From Euperipatoides rowelli (Eukaryota > Onychophora > Udeonychophora > Euonychophora > Peripatopsidae): 11,659 nucleotides of DNA. Position numbers and translations under genes: made by a program. Positions 7,056-11,659 of this stretch are shown here, piece after piece. Location: assembly GCA_003024985.2 (NCBI GenBank), contig PXIH01S0027442.1. One strand, given 5' to 3'. Each line of letters opens with the position of its first letter. Position 1 is the first letter of the stretch. The notes beneath the pieces are model-generated. The model was not told the origin of the DNA and did no database searches. It worked only from the letters and a program-made list of their open reading frames with translations.

Positions 7056-7488
7056 AAAAAAATTAATGTACTGTATAATTTAGATGCATGCCGTGTTTGT
7101 ATGCTGTTAGAAATTTATTATGATGATCAGCCTTTCTATTTAAGTGCCCCCGGTACCAATGTACTTAGTACGGTGAACATTATTAAGGTACAGTAAAAGA
7201 TTAGTATAATATGGTATTGTAGTATACCATTATTATTTACATTTCCCTAACCTAAACTTGTAAGAACTTGAATACTAGAGATTTTTTTTCACTAAAGTTT
7301 TAGCNAGCTATCAAAGCTGAATCATGCACATCCAGATCTTTGAGCAGCTCTTAAACATCTAATCATGAAGTATTTACTTAATTAAAAATACATCGTGGAT
7401 GATATAAAATAAATACTATATTTATTTACTTTGAAAATTTAAATTGTAAATGAAGACATGTATCAACTTTCTAGCTTAAATAGATCTT
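7056..7488 (+). repeat. 433-bp tandem duplication, copy 2
   Basis: This is the second head-to-tail copy. The junction at 7055/7056 is direct: CTT is followed by the A-run and AATGTACTG that match the start of copy 1. It carries an ambiguous base at 7305 inside TTTTAGCNAGC. The hairpin is retained as ATGGTAT/ATACCAT (7211-7230) with the loop shortened from about 10 to 6 bases. Only two copies are present, so it is a local duplication rather than a satellite array here. Confidence 0.92.
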
Positions 7489-7814
7489 ATACAATCTTTG
7501 TCTTAGTTTATCATAATGATTAGCTTTTTTTTTCTTTTCCGAGTTATACACAAGCGGCTGTCTTCAAACAATCTATATTAATATTCAATAATTCATATTG
7601 GAACAAAGTAGAAATACTAAATATAATTTAAATACTCGGTTTTCTAAAAAAAAATTTTAAACATGATCTACAAATCACAAGGATTTCAATAATCGAGTCT
7701 ATTTGTATATTGGTGGGCCCCCTCCCTCTCCCCTAAAATATGCTATTTTTAGTTTTATGTGTTTAAAACCAAAACAGTTGGTGCTATCAACTTGAAATTT
7801 TTACTGGAGATGTA
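7489..7814. other. AT-rich intergenic DNA
   Basis: No gene, RNA or repeat is supported. A GC-richer patch GGTGGGCCCCCTCCCTCTCC lies at about 7712-7731. The remainder is A/T-run-rich unique sequence leading into the next tandem region. Confidence 0.4.
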
Positions 7815-8690
7815 TGAAAAGTCCCGGATGTGATGGATGATGTCAGTCACATGAGTGGTATAGGGGTTCCCACCTCCTCTAGCATTTTTTCTCATTTTTG
7901 TAAATTTTTTAAAAAATCATGACAAAGGAAACGAGAATGGGAATGAGAACGGGGACGAGAACGGGAACTTGAAAAGATTCGGATGTTTTTTCAAAAAATT
8001 TGAAGTGTGTGGGGCATCTATCCCATCTTGCATCATAATCTATCCCATCATGCATCATAATGAGAACGAGAGTGAGATGTCCCATCATGCATCCTAATAT
8101 TCCGGATAATAGAGCTTTAAAAGCATTAATATCCGAAAAAAAAAGAAATTTGGCTGCCATCTTGAATAGACCCAGATGTAACTTTGAAAATTCGAAGTGG
8201 GTGGAGTATCTATCCCATCATGCATCAGAATCCCTCCCATAATGTATCTATATGTGATGTCATATGCCCCTATTTGGGCAAAAAATGAGAGTGAGAACGG
8301 GAACAAGAATGAGATGTCCCATCATGAATCAACATGACATAATAGGCCCATATATGGACATAAAACAAGAATGAGAGTGGGAATGACAACAGGAATGAGA
8401 GTGAGATATCCCATCATGCATCTACATATGATGTCATATGACATAATATGCCCATATTTGGGCATAAAACAAGAACGAGCATGAGAATAAGAACGGGAAT
8501 GAGAACGAGATGAGTGAGAACAAAAGTGAGTTGTCCCATCATGCATCATAATGTGATGTCATATGCCCATATTTGGGCATAAAACCAGCCTAAACCTACA
8601 AAAAAACTGAAACAGGAAGTCAGCCATCTTTAATTTTTGATGTCGAAAATTTGGCCGTCATCTTGAAAAGACCCGGATTGTTTTCAAAAC
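7815..8690 (+). repeat. Composite tandem repeat related to the A/C units
   Basis: Four copies of the GAAAAGACCCGGATG core lie at 7816-7830, 7968-7985, 8158-8178 and 8659-8678; two of these carry the full CATCTTGAA prefix. The word CCCATCATGCATC or a one-base variant lies at 8022, 8044, 8081, 8214, 8318, 8410 and 8535. Between them are runs of GAGAAC/GAGAGT/GGGAAT hexamers and a GTGATGTCATATG block. Unit lengths from 8214 are 104, 92 and 125 bp; they differ through hexamer copy number. The end (8605-8630) has AAACAGGAA and CAGCCATCTT like the A array. Open frames here on both strands have low-complexity Ser/Arg or Leu/Val content and are by-products of the repeat. Confidence 0.85.
8348..8576. 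promoter_or_regulatory. Three CArG-box-like palindromes inside the tandem repeat
   Basis: CCATATATGG at 8348-8357 and CCATATTTGG at 8452-8461 and 8567-8576 fit CC(A/T)6GG exactly, the serum response factor/MADS consensus. A degenerate version (CCCCTATTTGGG) lies at 8267-8278. The larger frame TGCCCATATTTGGGCA is itself an inverted repeat. They recur because the unit is repeated. Whether anything binds is unknown. Confidence 0.35.
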
Positions 8691-9085
8691 GCTGTATTTT
8701 ATCTACTATTGTTATACTGTATCTACTAAGAATTTATTAAATTGTGATTTGCAGATATTTATTTTTGAAAAACTTGTCATGTCACCAGTCTTGGCCTTTC
8801 CCCTTCCTTCAAGTTTTCTATTTGTTATGAAATTTGATAAAAATAGCATATAAAGGATTAAAGTGATGTCAGAAACCATTGAGGTTTAAGTATTAAGTTA
8901 TACTTCCATGATAGTTAATGCATAATGGCAGTCCAGAAACTGAACTCATTAGTTAGTCCGATTACCCTATACTTTAATATGTTTGATATTCTGCACCATT
9001 TGATTAAAAAACTTGTTCTATTTTAATGGTTGAATCAAAATATTGTGTTCATGTATGAAAAATATTTGGCACTTGTACAGTTTAG
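8691..9085. other. AT-rich intergenic DNA
   Basis: No gene or repeat is supported. The sequence looks unique, with scattered stop codons in all frames. Confidence 0.4.
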
Positions 9086-9185
9086 GAGGTAGCCTACTAT
9101 TCAACTATTATGGGTTAGCCTACTAGATTTCTTGACTGTCAAACCGGGACAATTTTTTCAAGTTAACAAAAAAAAATAAGTATAT

Positions 9186-9221
9186 TATTTTTTTATTTTT
9201 TTTTGGGAGGGGGGGGGGGGG
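9186..9221 (+). repeat. T-tract followed by a 13-G tract
   Basis: A run of T with one A is followed by GGGA and thirteen G (9209-9221). The G tract could form an intermolecular quadruplex or simply be a sequencing-sensitive homopolymer. The A/T to G switch resembles a decayed poly-tract. Confidence 0.7.
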
Positions 9222-9308
9222 CTAAAGAACATTTTGTGAGTTTTTTTTTAAATCACTAACTTTTAATTTCAGCATAGTACATGTAAATTAGAACATTAGA
9301 AATTCAAT

Positions 9309-9322
9309 GTGTGTGTGTGTGT
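9309..9322 (+). repeat. (GT)7 microsatellite
   Basis: A short perfect dinucleotide run of seven GT units in otherwise AT-rich sequence. Confidence 0.8.
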
Positions 9323-9386
9323 AAACAGCAAATGCCTAGCCTTCCAAAAAATATTTATTTTGATTAAAAATTTTGACCCAAATTCC

Positions 9387-9419
9387 TTCAAACATGCGCA
9401 GTGTGCGCTAGTGTTTGAA
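9387..9419. repeat. Compact GC-tipped hairpin
   Basis: TTCAAACA (9387-9394) pairs perfectly with TGTTTGAA (9412-9419). Inside, GCGCA (9396-9400) pairs with TGCGC (9404-9408) around a GTG loop. Only one base and three bases on the two sides stay unpaired. The GCGCA/TGCGC part resembles NRF1-type words. There is no T-run after it, and a role is unknown. Confidence 0.6.
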
Positions 9420-9731
9420 ATTCATGCTTGAAATAAAGTGTGATAAAATAAGTGTTATTTCGAAGAAATCTATCGTACTGAACAAACTAAAGTTTTATTA
9501 ATATAATATTAACCCCGGTGCGGTAGTTACGTTTAACAATTAATTAATTATTAAGCATGCCTTTGAATGAATTCAAAACAAGCAAAAAGATGTGCAAATT
9601 ACTGGATTTTTTTTACTAGTTTTGATAAACCGGGATATTAGACTGTCCCGAAACCTCTTATTGGAATACAGGGATTTGAAGCCTAAAATCGGGACAATCC
9701 TGGAAAACCGAGACATCTGGCAACCCTACTA

Positions 9732-10027
9732 TATACTGAATCTATCTTGTTTCTAATATCACAAAGTAGATATATTCTCTATTCTGTGCTATTATTACAG
9801 GATCAGGCTGCATTAACATTTGGCAGACTATGATTTTTAAGAAAAATAGACAACTAAATGGGTTTTAGGTGGAATATACTTTTTATCCCATAATTTTGTG
9901 TCCTCTAAATTAAGATGCAAAAATGTGTCATTAGGACACTTTTTTTAAAAGCTCTAGCAATATCAAAATATTCAGTAGGCTTACTTACTGTAAATGAAAT
10001 AGCTTTCAATTAGTTTTTTTTTTTTAT
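9732..10027. other. AT-rich intergenic DNA
   Basis: No gene, RNA or repeat is supported. A T-run at 10014-10026 leads into the A-rich block. Confidence 0.4.
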
Positions 10028-10240
10028 TTAAAAAAAAGGGCATATAATAATGATAAGAACAAATTTTAAAAAAAGCAACAAAACAAAAACAAAAATACCG
10101 CAATAACAATAATAAAAAATAACTTCAAAAGCAACAAAAATATATGGACAGGCAAAATATAATAATGATGTTAAGAAATAACAAGAAAAGCAAGAAAAAA
10201 ACATTAGCAGCAAAAATAACAGCAATAATAATAATAATTT
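10028..10240 (+). repeat. A-rich low-complexity block ending in (AAT)n
   Basis: The plus strand is almost free of long C or T runs, with degenerate GCAACAAAA, AATAAC and AAGAAAA words. It ends with about five AAT units near 10222-10238. The minus-strand open frame across it encodes a Phe/Leu/Cys-rich peptide, as expected from a T-rich low-complexity strand, and is not taken as a gene. Confidence 0.65.
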
Positions 10241-10800
10241 ATTTTATAAATATACAGTACATTTTCTTTTTCTACTGTATTATAGAAACAAAAACTTGTT
10301 TGAATCAATAACACAAGCATAATTATAAGAGGAAAAAAATTAATATCAGGTAACTGGAATGCTGCCAAAAATAATCTCAGCTTTAATCTGCAAATTAATA
10401 CAGCTTTTGAAAATGATTTAACACCTGCCCTGTTTCATTCATTGTACTCTGTTCTGTCTTTTTCAAATAAGACAATACCTAGATTTTGTTAAAAATACAC
10501 AAATGAAAGTGAAGTAATTTAACTACAGCTGTCTAATATATTTTTTTTCATCTCTATATGATCACTAAGCATCAATTTGTCAACATTTTTATAAGCAGAA
10601 AGATGACGATAAAGTTTTCATTGCTTTCCAATAATTATATTTATTATACAAAGGTCATTTTCTATTCCTCACCCAAACAACAATAATAATAATAAAATGA
10701 AAATTACCTAAACTGCACCTACAGTATCACTAAATAATCCAAGACCATGTTTTGTTTATAAAATAGTATACTTCAATAAAAAAAAAAGTTTCTGCGGAAA
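10241..10800. other. AT-rich intergenic DNA with a short (AAT)n
   Basis: No gene is supported. A run of about four to five AAT units lies at 10680-10696. Short A and T runs are common. Confidence 0.4.
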
Positions 10801-11110
10801 GACCAGATAAATTAATCCATCCTCTCTTTCTCCAGGCAAGGGCAGGTGATAGTAAGGAGAGAGGCTAAAGTTTAAGAAAAGTGGGCAAGCCCATTATCTT
10901 GGCTAGTGTGTTATGGTCGGTTTCTAACAGTGTCCGATCAATGGGTACTCCTCTTTGAGCATGGAAAATATCAATTCAAAGATTGCTCACAATACCTCCA
11001 ACTCAAAAATGAAATAGTCCTAAAGATAACCCAGAAGGATAATGACTGGATAAAATAAGCAGATTTCCTGCAGGAGGGACAGTCCTAAATGTGGCAAAAG
11101 GGAACAAAAC
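10801..11110. other. Higher-complexity island, possible exon or old repeat fragment
   Basis: This block is less AT-rich and less simple than its surroundings. On the minus strand a 36-codon frame (10865-10975) ends in TAG and includes RGVPIDRTLLETDHNTLAK. On the plus strand a 29-codon frame (10869-10958) includes KPIILASVLWSVSNSVRS. Either could be a terminal exon piece or a by-product. A CTTTCTCCAG acceptor-like site lies at about 10828-10838 on the plus strand. Neither peptide is recognised. GGACAGTCC near 11077-11087 is a small palindrome. Confidence 0.3.
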
Positions 11111-11535
11111 ATTATCAAGAAAGTAAAGTTATTTTATATGCAGTTTTAAAACTATGTCAATATAGCCAACCAAACATAAAAAAAGTTAAAATATATATTT
11201 GCTGAATATCCAGAGATGCTTTTGGTTTTGGGGTTTTCTTTTTCCTATTGTAAATCAATTTAAAACAAGATCTTGTACACACAACAAATATTTTCACAAG
11301 ATAAACAAACGAGTAAAAAAAAAAAGCAATTTCTTTTGAACGTAGTACATTAATTAAATATACACCTCAAAAAATCAAAATCTTATATTTAAAGGTTTTT
11401 AAACAGAAGTTTTCAATAATTTTTAGATATCAATTTAAAAAAAATGTTAACCCTTTATTTTCTGAATTTATTTCCTGTTGACTACTTGATTAAACAATTT
11501 ATTTTTACAGAAAAAGAAATTCAACATATTAAATC
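11111..11535. other. AT-rich intergenic DNA
   Basis: No gene or repeat is supported. TTAACCCTTT at 11447-11456 shares ten bases with the MITE end but has no partner. Confidence 0.4.
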
Positions 11536-11543
11536 ATCAAAGC

Positions 11544-11659
11544 CAGAGGCGGCTGGTGGGAAAGGGCACAGCCCCACCAAAAAAAAAGAAGAAAATATAT
11601 ACTGTATAGGCTACTGTATATACTGTACATTATATTTAATGTATACAATATATTATATA
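11544..11659 (+). mobile_element. hAT-like transposon left terminus, truncated by window end
   Basis: CAGAGGCGGCTGG at 11544-11556 matches the CAGNGGCGG-type start seen in many animal hAT elements. It is followed by GGTGGG and GCCCCACC, which can pair as a subterminal hairpin (11555-11578), and then by an A-run. If this is a hAT end, the 8-bp target duplication would be ATCAAAGC (11536-11543). After the A-run come CTGTATA, GGCTACTGTATATACTGTAC and AT-rich sequence. The right terminus lies outside the window, so this rests on end sequence alone. Confidence 0.45.

Larger units (their letters stand above)
9106..9731. mobile_element. Possible decayed non-autonomous DNA element with CGGGAC boxes
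   Basis: The left end GGGTTAGCC (about 9113) and the right end read on the minus strand GGGTTGCCAG (about 9728) are imperfect inverted matches. Just inside each are boxes of related sequence: AAACCGGGACAATTTTT on the left and TTGTCCCGATTTT on the right (minus strand). More such boxes lie at 9631 (ACCGGGATA) and 9652 (CTGTCCCG). No clear target duplication is seen and there is no coding frame. The class cannot be named, and the evidence is thin. Confidence 0.25.

Noticed and set aside
7909-8549. Overlapping open frames on both strands of the 8-kb tandem region
   Set aside because: Low-complexity Ser/Arg/His and Leu/Val peptides follow from the GAGAAC hexamers and the tandem unit.
9509-9523. 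TTAACCCCGGTGCGG as a second piggyBac-like terminus
   Set aside because: No GGG-TTAA partner end in the window.
10028-10225. Minus-strand Phe/Leu-rich frame that looks like membrane segments
   Set aside because: It is the T-rich complement of an A-rich low-complexity block; hydrophobic codons are expected there.
11447-11460. TTAACCCTTT as another copy of the MITE end
   Set aside because: Similarity to the MITE stops after ten bases and no right end follows.

Overview
This is an AT-rich, repeat-dominated stretch of eukaryotic nuclear DNA, most likely from an animal. It has no convincing intact gene, no operon-like layout, no tRNA or rRNA, two ambiguous bases, and several kinds of satellite-like and transposon-derived repeat. 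The species cannot be fixed from the sequence. The features that suggest an animal are a TTAA-flanked MITE, a hAT-like terminus, and vertebrate-type promoter words (octamer, CCAAT, Staf/ZNF143-like).

Bases 1 to about 4790 form one giant inverted repeat (foldback) with no spacer. The symmetry point lies between 2150 and 2151, inside a perfect 20-bp palindrome. From the centre outwards each arm holds a C array (about 95-bp units), a B array (about 51-bp units) and an A array (about 92-98-bp units mixed with 51-54-bp short units). The left arm runs off the window. The order and spacing of units match between arms (for example 94, 98, 51, 96 bp at the start of both A arrays), so the arms are inverted copies of one array. 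A 227-bp TTAA-flanked, piggyBac-like MITE (1675-1901) sits only in the left arm, with its empty site in sister units and in the right arm.

Bases 4790 to 6600 are AT-rich unique and weakly repetitive DNA. They contain an 89-codon open frame of odd composition (4865-5134) followed by a CCAAT/TATA/Staf-like cluster. A second promoter-like cluster (octamer, SOX-like, inverted CCAAT, TATA) lies at 5947-6070, with another octamer at 6209 and a polyadenylation signal at 6355.

Bases 6613 to 7488 are a head-to-tail duplication of a roughly 440-bp unit in which a small hairpin is kept. Bases 7815 to 8690 are another tandem repeat region. It carries the same 'CATCTTGAAAAGACCCGGAT' core as the giant palindrome, plus CArG-like palindromes, Staf-like words and GAGAAC-type hexamers.

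Bases 8690 to 11659 are mostly AT-rich unremarkable DNA. They contain a possible decayed element with CGGGAC boxes (about 9106-9731), a strong small hairpin (9387-9419), simple repeats, an island of higher complexity (10801-11110) and a hAT-like left terminus at 11544 that continues out of the window.
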